Shown here piece after piece: positions 1-8,876 of a stretch of 64,000 nt of DNA (positions are counted from its first letter, which is position 1; every line of letters begins with the position of its first letter). Origin of the DNA: JBCBWG01 sp039186015 (GTDB lineage Bacteria > Pseudomonadota > Alphaproteobacteria > Rhizobiales > Hyphomicrobiaceae); contig JBCDAH010000002.1 of the NCBI GenBank assembly GCA_039186015.1, positions 1-64,000 on the forward strand, written 5' to 3'. The notes under the pieces are model-generated. The model saw only the letters and a list, made by a program, of their open reading frames with translations. It made no database searches and had not been told where the DNA came from. A program made the translations under genes and the position numbers.

Positions 1-500
1 CCCCGCCGCGTCATGTCAGCCAAAAGCAGTTCGCCAATTGCTTTCTGCGTGCCGTAGCTCGTCAGCGGCGTTAAATGAAACTCATCGTAAATGGCATCCG
101 GGAACGGCGCGCCAAAAACAGCGATCGAACTGGTGAAAACAACGCGCGGACAGTATCCGTCCCCAACCGCGCGGATTGCATCGAAGAGATTGCGCGTCCC
201 GTCGAGGTTAATCCGATAGCCCTTGTCAAAATCGGCTTCGGCTTCGCCGGATACGATTGCCGCCAAATGGAAAACAACGTCCGGCCGATCCGCCACCAGT
301 TTCTCGGCTTCACCAACGGCCGGCAAATCACCGACCTGAGCCGTGATCGGAAATGGCGCGTCTGACAGCGGCGCCGGATCAACCACGTCGTAGGCCAACA
401 ACGACGTAATCGGTTTGCCGCCCAGCCCCGCGTCCGACGCAAGGCGCGCGATCAGTTTCCGCCCAACCATACCTGCAGCACCGATAACCAGAACTTTCAT
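1..500 (-). CDS. denD: D-erythronate dehydrogenase-like NAD-dependent epimerase/dehydratase, partial at the 3' end
   Basis: This is an extended SDR enzyme. DenD oxidises D-erythronate to 2-oxo-D-erythronate with NAD+ in the cytoplasm. The ATG is at 500-498, preceded by an AGAGGA Shine-Dalgarno sequence. About 166 codons are visible before the gene leaves the window. The N-terminus begins MKVLVIGAAGMVGRKL, a Rossmann GxxGxxG nucleotide-binding loop. Further on are VFHLAAIVSGEAE, FTSSIAVFGAPFPD and a catalytic YxxxK-type segment, SYGTQKAIGELLL. The TSSIAVFG and SYGTQKAIGE segments are those I associate with DenD rather than UDP-sugar epimerases. The next gene upstream on the same strand is otnI, the following enzyme in the tetronate pathway, which supports the assignment. 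The stop codon and any otnK/otnC partners lie outside the window. Confidence 0.8.
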   Translation of the reverse strand, partial: MKVLVIGAAGMVGRKLIARLASDAGLGGKPITSLLAYDVVDPAPLSDAPFPITAQVGDLPAVGEAEKLVADRPDVVFHLAAIVSGEAEADFDKGYRINLDGTRNLFDAIRAVGDGYCPRVVFTSSIAVFGAPFPDAIYDEFHLTPLTSYGTQKAIGELLLADMTRR

Positions 501-602
501 TGTGTTTCCTCTTTTCGCGCGATCACTGTTATTTGGATTGGACTCTTCTGTTTACGCCTTTTGATTTTCGTCTTTTCATTGACGGGAGGCTTCGAAACGC
601 CT

Positions 603-1379
603 TCAACCTAATGCCTGGCCGCACGTCTGGACCCAACTCAAGCCATCGAGGGTGCCTCCGCGCGGCTTGTATTCGCAGCCGACCCAGCCATCGTATCCGG
701 TCGCGTCGATTTGTTTGAAAAGGTAGGTGTAGTTCATTTCGCCGTCATCCGGTTCTCCGCGATCGGGTGGGCTTGCGATTTGATAGTGCCGCGTCAAGCC
801 CGCAAACTCGCGGATCGCCATTGCGACATCGCCCTCCTGGATTTGGCGATGATAGAGATCGAACTGCAGCCCGATGTTTTGCGATGCCACTTCGTAAATG
901 ACGGCGCGTGCGTCATCAGTCGTATTGAGAAAGAACCCCGGAATATCACGTGTGTTGATCGGCTCGATAATGACCCGAACGCCGTGATCGCCGGCCATCT
1001 GGGCCGCACGTTTCAGGTTGGCAATATAGGTCGCGCGGTCGGCGCCGTGATGCCGCAATCCCGGCATGGCGTGTAGAAGCTTGCAGCCTGTCACATCAGC
1101 ATAAACGAGCGCGGCGCGCATCGCAGCTTCGAAGTCTTTCTCGCGACCCGGCAGCGCTGCCAATCCGCGCTCGCCGGCAGTCCAATCGCCCGGCGGCAGA
1201 TTAAAGAGCGCTTGTGTGAGACCGTTGGCCTTGAGACGGGCTGCAATCTCTTCTGCGGGATGTTCGTAGGGAAAGAGGTACTCCACGGCCTTGAAGCCAG
1301 CCTGCGCCGCGGCGTCAAACCGATCGAGAAAGTCATGCTCGGTAAACATGAACGACAAGTTTGCTGCAAAACGCGGCAT
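603..1379 (-). CDS. otnI: 2-oxo-tetronate isomerase (hydroxypyruvate isomerase family)
   Basis: This 258-aa cytoplasmic TIM-barrel enzyme has the usual length for the Hyi/OtnI family of the xylose-isomerase-like superfamily. It begins MPRFAANLSFMFTEHDFLDR. Metal-binding and catalytic acids typical of the fold are visible in VIIEPINTRDIPGFFL (Glu of the IEPIN motif), LQFDLYHRQ (Asp and His) and GCEYKPRG near the C-terminus. OtnI interconverts 2-oxo-tetronate and 3-oxo-tetronate. It lies between the MFS carrier gene and denD on the same strand, with 102 bp to denD, which suggests a tetronate-utilisation operon. Hydroxypyruvate isomerase is the alternative name for this family. The denD neighbour favours OtnI. 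Confidence 0.82.
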   Translation of the reverse strand: MPRFAANLSFMFTEHDFLDRFDAAAQAGFKAVEYLFPYEHPAEEIAARLKANGLTQALFNLPPGDWTAGERGLAALPGREKDFEAAMRAALVYADVTGCKLLHAMPGLRHHGADRATYIANLKRAAQMAGDHGVRVIIEPINTRDIPGFFLNTTDDARAVIYEVASQNIGLQFDLYHRQIQEGDVAMAIREFAGLTRHYQIASPPDRGEPDDGEMNYTYLFKQIDATGYDGWVGCEYKPRGGTLDGLSWVQTCGQALG

Positions 1380-1549
1380 CGCGCTGTCCTCCCAGCTCTT
1401 GGTGCATTATCCCAACCGCGCGTCTCGGCGCGCGGTGTCTCGTCATCGCAGTCCGGACATAGCCAGATTGCGCGCGCAACTATTCGGCATGTCATCGCGA
1501 AATCGTGCGCACCGCACACGGCATCGCGCCGCCGGCCAAAACGACATCA

Positions 1550-2854
1550 CTAATCGGCTTGACCTGTCTCTGATTGCGATCCGAACTGTCGTTCGACAGC
1601 ACGAATTTGCCCGAGGTTGACTGCGTACCACAGGATCGTCAGCACCTGCAGGGCGAGAAACGTTCCGAATGCATATTGATATGCCTGTTTGGGGAAGCCG
1701 CCGGACGGGGTCTGCGGGAACAGATCGATGATCAGGCCGATGGCATATTGGATCGCAAACGCCGCCGCAAACAACGACAGATTGACCGCAGCGTTCGACC
1801 GCCCGGCAAGCGCCTGCCCGAAGTATCGTGCAAGCCACGGATAGGCGAGCACAGCGGTCTGCCCGGTCATGCCAAACACGAACCAAATGGCCGAGTTGAA
1901 CGCGAGCAGCTCCAGGATGATCCCAACCTGCGATGCAATGAACAGGACGATAAAGCCCATTAACGTGGTCAACAGGCTGACACCGCGACGCAACAGCCAG
2001 TCCGCAAGCGCGCCGGACGTCAAAACCCCAACGAAGAATGCGATAGCGGCCACGAACAGAACCTCGGCCGCACCAGTGCGATCCAGCCCGGCAACGTCGC
2101 GTTGCCACGGCCCCGCCCAGAGCGTCTGGATCGCGATCTGAGTTCCGGCCGTCGCCGCGAGCATGGGCGTAATCGCCCAGAACACGCGGTCGCGCATGAT
2201 CTGTGCCAGCCCAGCGATCTGGCCCGAAAGGGTTTGCCCGGTCGTCGCCTTGTTCGGACGTTCCGGCACCACAAACCAAATCAACGCCGCCGAGACCAAC
2301 GTCGCGGCTGCAAGCGCCATGAAGACATCGCGCCAGCCGATCAACTGAACGGCAAACTCAGCCGGTGCCGTGGCGACCAGCAGTCCCAACGCGCCGGCTG
2401 ACATGACCCAGGCGTTGGCCAGCGCATGGCGTTGCGGCGATACCCAAATCGCAACGGCCTTGAACCCGCCCATCAGTCCACCGGCGAACCCAAGGCCGAT
2501 CAGCGCCCGCGCGATGGTGAGCTCGACGATCCCGTCTCCGAGAGCGAACATCAACGCTCCTGCCGCCGCAATTGCGATGAGGATGGTCTGGCACCGGCGC
2601 GGCCCGTAGCGATCGAGCGCCACGCCAAGCGGAAGCTGGGCCAGAGCGAACGTGAAGAGATAGGCCGACGTGAGCAGCCCGATTTCGGTGGCGCCAAGGG
2701 AGAGTTCCGCTTTCAGATCCGGCGCAACGACAGCATTCACCGCCCGAAAGAAGTATGACAGGAAGTAGCCAAACGCGAACGGGACTAAAACCAGCAGTAT
2801 CGTCGCCGGGGTTGGCCGGTGGGCGGCGGTTTCAGCGGACTCAGCGTGGGTCAT
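1550..2854 (-). CDS. MFS transporter, probable organic-acid carrier
   Basis: This 434-aa polytopic inner-membrane protein has about 12 hydrophobic segments and the length of a major facilitator. It contains the MFS loop 2-3 signature in the form GVALDRYGPRRCQ and a second conserved arginine-rich region, WVVSPQRHALANAW-like, before TM5. A short hydrophilic N-terminus precedes TM1. It is followed on the same strand by otnI (170 bp away) and denD, so uptake of a tetronate or related sugar acid is a reasonable inference. The substrate cannot be read from the sequence. The start codon lies within the first copy of a 20-bp tandem repeat. Confidence 0.85.
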   Translation of the reverse strand: MTHAESAETAAHRPTPATILLVLVPFAFGYFLSYFFRAVNAVVAPDLKAELSLGATEIGLLTSAYLFTFALAQLPLGVALDRYGPRRCQTILIAIAAAGALMFALGDGIVELTIARALIGLGFAGGLMGGFKAVAIWVSPQRHALANAWVMSAGALGLLVATAPAEFAVQLIGWRDVFMALAAATLVSAALIWFVVPERPNKATTGQTLSGQIAGLAQIMRDRVFWAITPMLAATAGTQIAIQTLWAGPWQRDVAGLDRTGAAEVLFVAAIAFFVGVLTSGALADWLLRRGVSLLTTLMGFIVLFIASQVGIILELLAFNSAIWFVFGMTGQTAVLAYPWLARYFGQALAGRSNAAVNLSLFAAAFAIQYAIGLIIDLFPQTPSGGFPKQAYQYAFGTFLALQVLTILWYAVNLGQIRAVERQFGSQSETGQAD

Positions 2855-2890
2855 GTCAAGCCAATCGAACTCATATCAAGCCAATCGAAT
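2851..2890 (-). repeat. 20-bp tandem duplication over the MFS start codon
   Basis: Two adjacent 20-bp units (2851-2870 and 2871-2890) share the core TCAAGCCAATCGAA and differ at two positions. Read on the minus strand, the distal copy supplies an ATG at 2874. This opens a seven-codon reading frame (MSSIGLT) whose TGA overlaps the ATG of the transporter gene as ATGA. The duplication therefore creates a potential translationally coupled leader peptide. I see no strong Shine-Dalgarno sequence in front of either ATG. Confidence 0.75.
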
Positions 2891-3434
2891 ACGGGCACCT
2901 GATGCGCCGGAATTTTGGGCATCACCCATATCGCTCGGCGCAACCCAACGCAAACACGCTCTGGCACCTAAGCGGCCGATCCGGGCATCAGATGCGCGTA
3001 CACTGTGCATACCGCAAATGTGCCTAAGCTATACCATAATTCTGCCCGCTGAATCAGTGACGTTAAGACTGTCGGTGCAGTCACCACGTCCCTTGGTGAT
3101 CATCCCCACCCCGCACCGACACCGGAGTGATCCGGCAATAATGGACCGTGGAGTTAGTTAGTCGCGCGTCACGGTCCTGCCGGCCTCGCTTGGCGCTGCC
3201 CAAACCTTCGGCGGCTCGGGTCGCGAACCACCCACCAACCTTTGCAACAGGTACCATCACGTCCCCTCTCCGGGCTAAGCGCAATCTCAGCAGGGCCAAT
3301 ATGCAACGCCGGAGAACACTCTGCCTAAAGATCACCCACTTAGTCTCGCACTGGATTTAAGCTCTCATTTCAGGTTAAGTGTCGGACACCATTCGAAACT
3401 TTGGTTGCGAATGCAGGCCGTGGAGAGCGTTGGA
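2855..3434. other. Intergenic region between divergent genes
   Basis: These 580 bp hold no convincing gene. Short open frames here lack start signals and recognisable composition. I looked for tmRNA, RNase P RNA and common riboswitch cores and saw none. The region should contain the divergent promoters of the MFS operon and the amidase gene, but I could not assign clear -35/-10 pairs. Confidence 0.4.
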
Positions 3435-4358
3435 ATGCCACGTCGAGCTCAAGTTCAGTACGCTGCAGTCTTTGCAAGTCTGCTCATATCTGCAGTTGCA
3501 GTCGCTCTGCCATCACTAGCGGCAGAGTCTCGCGACCGACCGGGGCAATGGCCGAAGTCACTCGATGAATTCCTCGCGGGCAACTACCTTAAGCGTGCCG
3601 ATATCGTGCTGACGGCGCGCCGGAACGATCTTGTCTCGTACGTCATTCGCTGGTCGACGCAGTCCTTGTTTTCACACGCAGCGATCGTATTCACCAGCCC
3701 GCAGTACGATAGCGGCGTCTCGTCCACGTTTGTCATCGAGGCCGGTACGAACGGCGTCGACTTGACCGATATTCGTGAGTTTTCAACGGACAAGAACTCA
3801 ATTGTCGCAATCAAACGCCTGAACGCCGAATGGTTCGACGCCGAAACCCGCAGCCGGGTTCGCGGAACACTGCTGGACAACATCAAGTCGGAATACAACT
3901 ACGGTGCGGTCGCGCGTCTTGCACGCAACGTCTGGTTTGGTATCGAGCGCACGTTTCGCGGGGGCGCGGAGACGGTCGAGCGCTTCAAGGCGCGGCGTTG
4001 GAGCCGACCGAACACGTCTGTCCTCTCCGGCCTCATACAGATTGGCTTCGTTGAAGCGATTGCCGAGGGCATCCAGGCGGGCCGACTGCCGCCGTCAGCG
4101 TTGAAAGCGGTTCTGTTCACCGAGAGCGGCGAGTCGGGGCGTTTGCCTCAGCTTGACGAGTCGACAGATCCCGAGTTGACGAAGTGGTTCGTTGACCATG
4201 TCGTCCCGTCCGTGCGGTCATCTCTCGCCTCATCGCTGGAGGGAATCACACCGGAAGATCTCGCCCGCAGCGAGAAGCTCGCATGGCAGTATGTGATTAG
4301 AAACGGCCAGGTTCATCGGGTCTCAAGCCTGGCTGACGTGCAAGCATTGACCAAATGA
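3435..4358 (+). CDS. Exported permuted papain-like (YiiX/YaeF-type, C92) amidase or peptidase
   Basis: This is a secreted, cell-envelope hydrolase candidate. The mature protein starts with the permuted NlpC/P60 signature: LKRADIVLT followed by LVSYVIRWSTQSLFSHAAIV, in which the histidine of FSHAA corresponds to the family catalytic His. FVIEAGTNGVDLTDIREF follows. The cysteine expected late in the permuted fold is not obvious; the C-terminal half has few Cys, so catalysis is uncertain. I choose ATG 3435 because GGAGAG lies 7 nt upstream and the N-terminus MPRRAQVQ is then followed by a hydrophobic signal peptide ending near SLAAES. An upstream ATG at 3411 lacks a good ribosome binding site. 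The length is 307 aa. The gene stands alone before tRNA-Gln. Confidence 0.65.
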   Translation: MPRRAQVQYAAVFASLLISAVAVALPSLAAESRDRPGQWPKSLDEFLAGNYLKRADIVLTARRNDLVSYVIRWSTQSLFSHAAIVFTSPQYDSGVSSTFVIEAGTNGVDLTDIREFSTDKNSIVAIKRLNAEWFDAETRSRVRGTLLDNIKSEYNYGAVARLARNVWFGIERTFRGGAETVERFKARRWSRPNTSVLSGLIQIGFVEAIAEGIQAGRLPPSALKAVLFTESGESGRLPQLDESTDPELTKWFVDHVVPSVRSSLASSLEGITPEDLARSEKLAWQYVIRNGQVHRVSSLADVQALTK

Positions 4359-4414
4359 GGTGTCTTTGCGCGTCGTCATCTTGGAACAGTTGTGGTTTGT
4401 GCCGAGTTCGGCGG

Positions 4415-4443
4415 TTGCACGGCGAGGTCCAAGACCCTATAAC
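4415..4443 (+). promoter_or_regulatory. Sigma70-type promoter of tRNA-Gln
   Basis: The -35 box is TTGCAC (4415-4420) and the -10 box is TATAAC (4438-4443), with a 17-bp spacer. The start point would lie near 4450, only a few bases before the tRNA at 4456. Confidence 0.8.
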
Positions 4444-4455
4444 CCCGGTCCGCGA

Positions 4456-4530
4456 TGGGGCGTAGCCAAGCGGTAAGGCAGCGGTTTTTGGTACCGCCAT
4501 GCGGAGGTTCGAATCCTCCCGCCCCAGCCA
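4456..4530 (+). tRNA. tRNA-Gln (anticodon TTG)
   Basis: The acceptor arms TGGGGCG and CGCCCCA pair perfectly, and CCA is encoded at 4528-4530. The anticodon stem GCGGT/ACCGC encloses the loop TTTTGGT, which places TTG at positions 34-36 and decodes CAA. The T-loop reads GGTTCGAATCC. The length is 75 nt. A consensus-like promoter lies directly upstream. Confidence 0.95.
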
Positions 4531-4606
4531 ATCTCCGACCGCAAGTCCGGGTTCCCATAACCGCTTCCTATGGCCGCTTGGTGGAACGGATGCCAGGTAT
4601 GGATGT

Positions 4607-5632
4607 ATGGACGTCAATCCCGAACTGATCGTTGCCACGCGCGGCGCGCATGTCGAAAGCCGTCACCGCGGCGCAATCGCCGTTGCCAATCCCGACACGG
4701 GCCTGCTCATTGCGATCGGCGATGTCTCACGGCCGGTGTTCCCGCGCTCCGCGATTAAGGCGATCCAGGCTCTGCCCCTGATCCAAAGCGGCGCTGCCGA
4801 CAGCTTCGGGTTGACGGACCGCGAACTTGCCGTTGCGTGCGCATCTCATTCGGGTTCGCCGGATCACGTCACCACGGTCCAACGGCTGATCACGCGGCTC
4901 AATTTGAATCTAGAAGACCTTGTCTGTGGCGCGCACTGGCCACAAACCGACGCCGACCGCCATGCGCTTGCGGCCGCCGGTCAATGGCCGACACGCCTGC
5001 ACAATAACTGCTCCGGCAAGCACGCCGGTTTGTTGGCGCTTGCCAAGCACATCGGTGCCCCGACTCAAGCCTATTGGACGGCAGATCATCCGGTGCAACA
5101 CCGCGTCCGGGAGGTCCTATCTGACCTGTCGGGATGCGACTTAACCGACGTGCCACCTGGACTAGACGGATGCTCGCTGCCGACTTGGCCGCTCCCGATC
5201 GCCGGGCTCGCCCGCGCCTTTGCAATTCCCGCAGCAGGCTCGCGCCATGATCCGTCTGTTGCTCAGGCCATGGCACGCCTGCGGCAGGCGTGCTGGGCGG
5301 AACCTGCGATGGTGGCAGGTCCCAACCGGCTCGACACTGAAGTCTTGGAGGCCGGTCGCGACCGTGTCTTCGTCAAAACCGGCGCGGAAGGTGTTTATTG
5401 CGGAACGCTGCTGCCACAAGGCTTCGGGTTTGCAATCAAGATTGATGACGGCGCGACCCGGGCCGCAGAAATGGCAATGCTGCAGCTGATCTGCCTGTTC
5501 GACGACCGGTTTCGCACAGTACGGGATCGACGGGCCGTAATCCGAAACTGGTCCGGCGTTCCGGTCGGCCGATTGCAAGCGACCGCCGATCTCGTGGAGC
5601 ATCTGCATCCGTTAACCGCATATGCGCGCTGA
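4607..5632 (+). CDS. L-asparaginase of the asparaginase II (PF06089) family
   Basis: This 341-aa cytoplasmic protein belongs to the Rhizobium etli AsnA/asparaginase_II family, which hydrolyses asparagine to aspartate and ammonia and differs from E. coli AnsA/AnsB. Family-typical segments are SRHRGAIAVAN, RSAIKAIQALPLI, ACASHSGSPDHV, NNCSGKHAGLLALAKH and DGCSLPTWPLP. The CSGKH segment holds the Ser, Lys and Cys that are catalytic in the R. etli enzyme. The open frame extends upstream into the tRNA gene, so I place the start at ATG 4607 (MDVNPELIVATRG), where family similarity begins. The stop TGA abuts the stop of the convergent beta-helix gene with no bases between them. Confidence 0.85.
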   Translation: MDVNPELIVATRGAHVESRHRGAIAVANPDTGLLIAIGDVSRPVFPRSAIKAIQALPLIQSGAADSFGLTDRELAVACASHSGSPDHVTTVQRLITRLNLNLEDLVCGAHWPQTDADRHALAAAGQWPTRLHNNCSGKHAGLLALAKHIGAPTQAYWTADHPVQHRVREVLSDLSGCDLTDVPPGLDGCSLPTWPLPIAGLARAFAIPAAGSRHDPSVAQAMARLRQACWAEPAMVAGPNRLDTEVLEAGRDRVFVKTGAEGVYCGTLLPQGFGFAIKIDDGATRAAEMAMLQLICLFDDRFRTVRDRRAVIRNWSGVPVGRLQATADLVEHLHPLTAYAR

Positions 5633-6988
5633 TTACACGACCCGGTTGTCGTGAACGCTTATGCGATCCCCCGGCGTTGTCTGCGTGAGTTCGGGGCCGA
5701 ATGGTGTATTCCCATTCATTGTACGGACGCCGCCCTGCGTTGCGCCGCTGATGAGATTGCTGGCTACAAGCGCATTCCCTGCCGCACGGTCTCCCGATAC
5801 GCCGATGCCAATTGTGGCGGCCCGCACGACGTTGCCTGTCGCAACAACGTCCCGCATAAACCGGTGCCATCCGATGCTCAGGCCAACCGAGGCCGCGTTC
5901 TCAACGGTATTCCCTGTTACAGCCGTATCGGCCTCGACACTGATCCCCACACCGCGTTTGTCGACGGGCTCGTCTTCGCGGCGCACCAGATTGCGAATCA
6001 GATTCCCCTGCACAACCGCAAGCCGACCGCCGTCATTGAAGTTGGTGACGGATATTCCCGTTGCAGCACTGTCGATCACGTTGTTGGCAATCACGGCACC
6101 TTCGAATGCAAACTCCGCATAGATCGCGACCTCGCCGATCCGGCGCACATGATTGGCCGTGATCTGCGCATTCGACGCCGAATTGCAGCGAATTGCGGAG
6201 TAGGCGCAATCTGCAATCTGATTGCCGGTCAGGACGACATCTCCAGCGCGGAAGATGTTGATCCCGTTTCCGTTTTGCCCGGTGCCGCCCGCCTCTGCGC
6301 GCACGCCCTCGATCCGGTTGTTGGTTATCTGTGCCCCGTCGTGGCGCGGTTCCGATGTCCACACCTGGATGCCATTGTTGGCGCAGTTGGAAATGGCGCA
6401 GCCGTCGATTGTGAGACCATCGGTGTTGTACGCGAAGATGGCTGCGTCGACGATGTCGGAGATCGCACAGTTTGATATACGGCCGCCGGACTCCGCGATC
6501 CGAATGCCGCAACGCGTGCTGCGTCGCATCACCAGGCCGTCCAGTTCGGCAGTCGACACGCGATTGATCGCGATGATGCCAGACCCGTCTTCGATGGTCT
6601 GGTGGCGCGCGTCACAGACCAGATTGCTTAACGAGAGTGTGCCGATCCGATCGGCACGGAACAATGGCCCGGCGCCCGCACTCTCAAGCACGGTCGCGTA
6701 CGGCACGCCTTGGATAATGCACCCATCGGGCAAGTTGAGCGTCCGGGTCCGGTAGCGACCGGCGGGCAGCTCCAAAATGGCACGGCGCTGCGCGGCGGCA
6801 TCGATTGCGCGTTGGAGAACCCGCGTTTGGTCGCGTTGCGATCCCGGTCGGACGCCGTAACGAGTTGCAGATACGCGCACAGAGACCACCGCCTCCTTGG
6901 CTTCGGCGCGTTTTGCGGACGACGCGGCGATACCGCCGGCTGCAGCGGCCGTCAGGGCGGCAAAAAACCGTCGGCGGTTCCATGGCAT
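5633..6988 (-). CDS. Tat-exported right-handed beta-helix repeat protein (TIGR03808 family)
   Basis: The N-terminus MPWNRRRFFAALTAAAAGG is a twin-arginine signal (RRRFF). After the cleavage region the protein starts with a pectate-lyase-like module, DQTRVLQRAIDAAAQRR, then DGCIIQGVPYATVL. A long run of parallel beta-helix rungs follows, with repeats of the form GNQIADCAYSAI, ANHVRRIGEVAI and ANNVIDSAATGI. The architecture and length (451 aa) fit the TIGR03808 twin-arg-translocated repeat family, which is common in Hyphomicrobiales and has no established function. I choose ATG 6988 because GCGGAG precedes it at good spacing; an ATG at 7003 is also possible. It lies downstream of meaB-pcp on the same strand. 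Confidence 0.82.
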   Translation of the reverse strand: MPWNRRRFFAALTAAAAGGIAASSAKRAEAKEAVVSVRVSATRYGVRPGSQRDQTRVLQRAIDAAAQRRAILELPAGRYRTRTLNLPDGCIIQGVPYATVLESAGAGPLFRADRIGTLSLSNLVCDARHQTIEDGSGIIAINRVSTAELDGLVMRRSTRCGIRIAESGGRISNCAISDIVDAAIFAYNTDGLTIDGCAISNCANNGIQVWTSEPRHDGAQITNNRIEGVRAEAGGTGQNGNGINIFRAGDVVLTGNQIADCAYSAIRCNSASNAQITANHVRRIGEVAIYAEFAFEGAVIANNVIDSAATGISVTNFNDGGRLAVVQGNLIRNLVRREDEPVDKRGVGISVEADTAVTGNTVENAASVGLSIGWHRFMRDVVATGNVVRAATIGIGVSGDRAAGNALVASNLISGATQGGVRTMNGNTPFGPELTQTTPGDRISVHDNRVV

Positions 6989-7058
6989 ATGAGTGCTCCG
7001 CATGGCTCAACTGGCACGTCAGATGCGACGTACACAGCAAGAACCGCGCCAAGCCAGA

Positions 7059-7730
7059 TTAAGCAACGGCGGATACGGAACCCGGCAGGGCCTGGCCGTA
7101 GCGCGTCGCGAGCGAGCGAACAACGATCTGCCCGGCGCGCACGGCCTGATCCCATGTCAGATGACACGGCCGATCAGAGTGAGCGGACCCGACAAGACCG
7201 AGCGGGATGTGAACGAACCCACACACTTTCAACGCCGGTCTGTGTTGGCATGCGGCGAGCGTGTCATACAGGACCCGATTGCACAGATACGTTCCGGCAT
7301 CGCGCGACCGGATCGCGGGGATACCTGCGGCACGCAGCTGGCTGACGAGCTGGCGTGCCGGCCAGTCTCGCGTGACCCGCCACCTGGGACCGCGCGGATC
7401 AATAACCAACGCTGCCGGCATCCGATCCCTGTTATCGACAGCCGCCATCTGATTGCGCGCAAGCGTCTCGACAACCACGGACCGCGCCTTGCGCGACACG
7501 CCAAACATCACGACGGCGGTGGGGTTGCGCTGCTTGATCGCGCGCTGCAGTCGGGCTGGTCCGTCATGCCAATCGGTGTCCAACGCCAGCGCCGCGACCG
7601 TCGCACCCGAAAGGCTGTCGACGTCGACGGTTCGGGCCAACTCAGCAGCCAAGGCCGCTGAGGGATTCACTGGAACGCCAGGAAACGGGCCAAAGCCGGA
7701 TACCATAATCAACGGGCGGCTGGGTGTCAT
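7059..7730 (-). CDS. pcp: Pyroglutamyl-peptidase I (C15 family)
   Basis: The family enzyme removes N-terminal pyroglutamate from peptides in the cytoplasm. The 223-aa protein has the N-terminal SGFGPFPGVPVNPSA motif. The catalytic triad fits Glu89 in VVVETLARN, Cys150 in DAGTYLCNRVLYDTL and His174 in GFVHIPL, in the usual order and spacing. Its ATG overlaps the meaB stop codon as ATGA, so it should be translationally coupled to meaB. The C-terminus is standard. Confidence 0.88.
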   Translation of the reverse strand: MTPSRPLIMVSGFGPFPGVPVNPSAALAAELARTVDVDSLSGATVAALALDTDWHDGPARLQRAIKQRNPTAVVMFGVSRKARSVVVETLARNQMAAVDNRDRMPAALVIDPRGPRWRVTRDWPARQLVSQLRAAGIPAIRSRDAGTYLCNRVLYDTLAACQHRPALKVCGFVHIPLGLVGSAHSDRPCHLTWDQAVRAGQIVVRSLATRYGQALPGSVSAVA

Positions 7731-8788
7731 GCGCGATCACCATCAGCTGATGTTTCGCGGGCATCAAGCCCGATCGCAGCGAGAATTTGGTCGACGGCAC
7801 GCGAGGGTGTCATCTCGCCGGCTCGAACCGCGGCATCGCATGCCGTCAACGCCTTGCGGCCATCAGCGCTGCGGAGAAACAGCGTCCAGAGCTCATCACG
7901 CACCATCTCGTGCAACCAGGCTGAGGCCTGCTCTGCGCGTATGCTCTCGCGTAGCCCCAACCGCGTGAGCAGGGCCTGATGCTGCACAATAAGCGCCCAG
8001 AGTTGATCAAGCCCCAGGTTGTCCTGGCCCGAGATCGTCAATACCGGAGGCTGCCAGTCGGGAATGCGCGGGCTGAGCAGACCGAGCGCAGCCTGATAAC
8101 TGGCCGCCGTGCGCTCGGCCCGCTTTACGTTATCGCCATCGGCCTTATTGATCGCGACAATATCGGCCAGCTCGATCACGCCCTTTTTGATGCCTTGAAG
8201 TTCGTCGCCACCGCCCGGCAGCAAAAGCGCCACGAAAATGTCGACCATCCCGGCGACCGCTGTCTCCGACTGGCCGACGCCAACCGTCTCAACGACGATT
8301 ACATCAAAGCCAGCCGCCTCGACCAACGCCATCGTTTCGCGGGTCTTTCGCGTAACACCGCCTAACGTTCCGGACGTGGGAGACGGCCGAATGTAGGCAT
8401 CCGGGGACAGCGACAGGCGCGCCATCCGGGTCTTGTCACCCAAGATCGAGCCGCCCGACCGTTGGGACGTCGGATCAACCGCGAGGACGGCAACGCGCTG
8501 TCCGTCTGCAATGAGATTGATGCCAAGCTGATCGATCGTCGTGGACTTTCCAACGCCGGGTACGCCGGTGATACCCACACGCAATCCGCTGCGCTTGAGT
8601 TCGGCGGCCGCTTCCAGCACCTCTTGCGCCAGTTTCCGGTGCGCAGGGTTACGGCTTTCGACCAGCGTAATCGCCCGCGCCAGCGTCGCACGGTCGCCCG
8701 CGGCAATGGCTGCCAAATAGGTTTCGGCAGACGCGTGACTCTTGGGTTCGGCGTGCATGGGACCAGAGTTCAGGGGATCAGAATTCAT
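7727..8788 (-). CDS. meaB: Methylmalonyl-CoA mutase-associated GTPase MeaB (ArgK family)
   Basis: This G3E-family P-loop GTPase protects and reloads adenosylcobalamin-dependent methylmalonyl-CoA mutase. Walker A, GITGVPGVGKST, is at about residues 72-83. LAVDPTSQRSGGSILGDKTRM and the switch region VIVVETVGVGQSE follow. The base-specifying motif is in VAINKADGDN. The length of 353 aa is normal for the family. The N-terminal 20 residues are loosely conserved, and Met11 is an alternative start. It overlaps pcp by 4 nt. The mutase genes themselves are not in the window. Confidence 0.9.
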   Translation of the reverse strand: MNSDPLNSGPMHAEPKSHASAETYLAAIAAGDRATLARAITLVESRNPAHRKLAQEVLEAAAELKRSGLRVGITGVPGVGKSTTIDQLGINLIADGQRVAVLAVDPTSQRSGGSILGDKTRMARLSLSPDAYIRPSPTSGTLGGVTRKTRETMALVEAAGFDVIVVETVGVGQSETAVAGMVDIFVALLLPGGGDELQGIKKGVIELADIVAINKADGDNVKRAERTAASYQAALGLLSPRIPDWQPPVLTISGQDNLGLDQLWALIVQHQALLTRLGLRESIRAEQASAWLHEMVRDELWTLFLRSADGRKALTACDAAVRAGEMTPSRAVDQILAAIGLDARETSADGDRA

Positions 8789-8876
8789 GGGATCAGCTTA
8801 GAGCATTCTTTCCGGAGACGATATCGCATCGCGCGCCCTTGCACTGTCAGACCGCCGTTCAATCTGCCACACGCGC

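Noticed and set aside
3080..3350. tmRNA, RNase P RNA or a riboswitch in the spacer before the amidase gene
   Set aside because: None of the conserved core sequences of these RNAs could be found on either strand.
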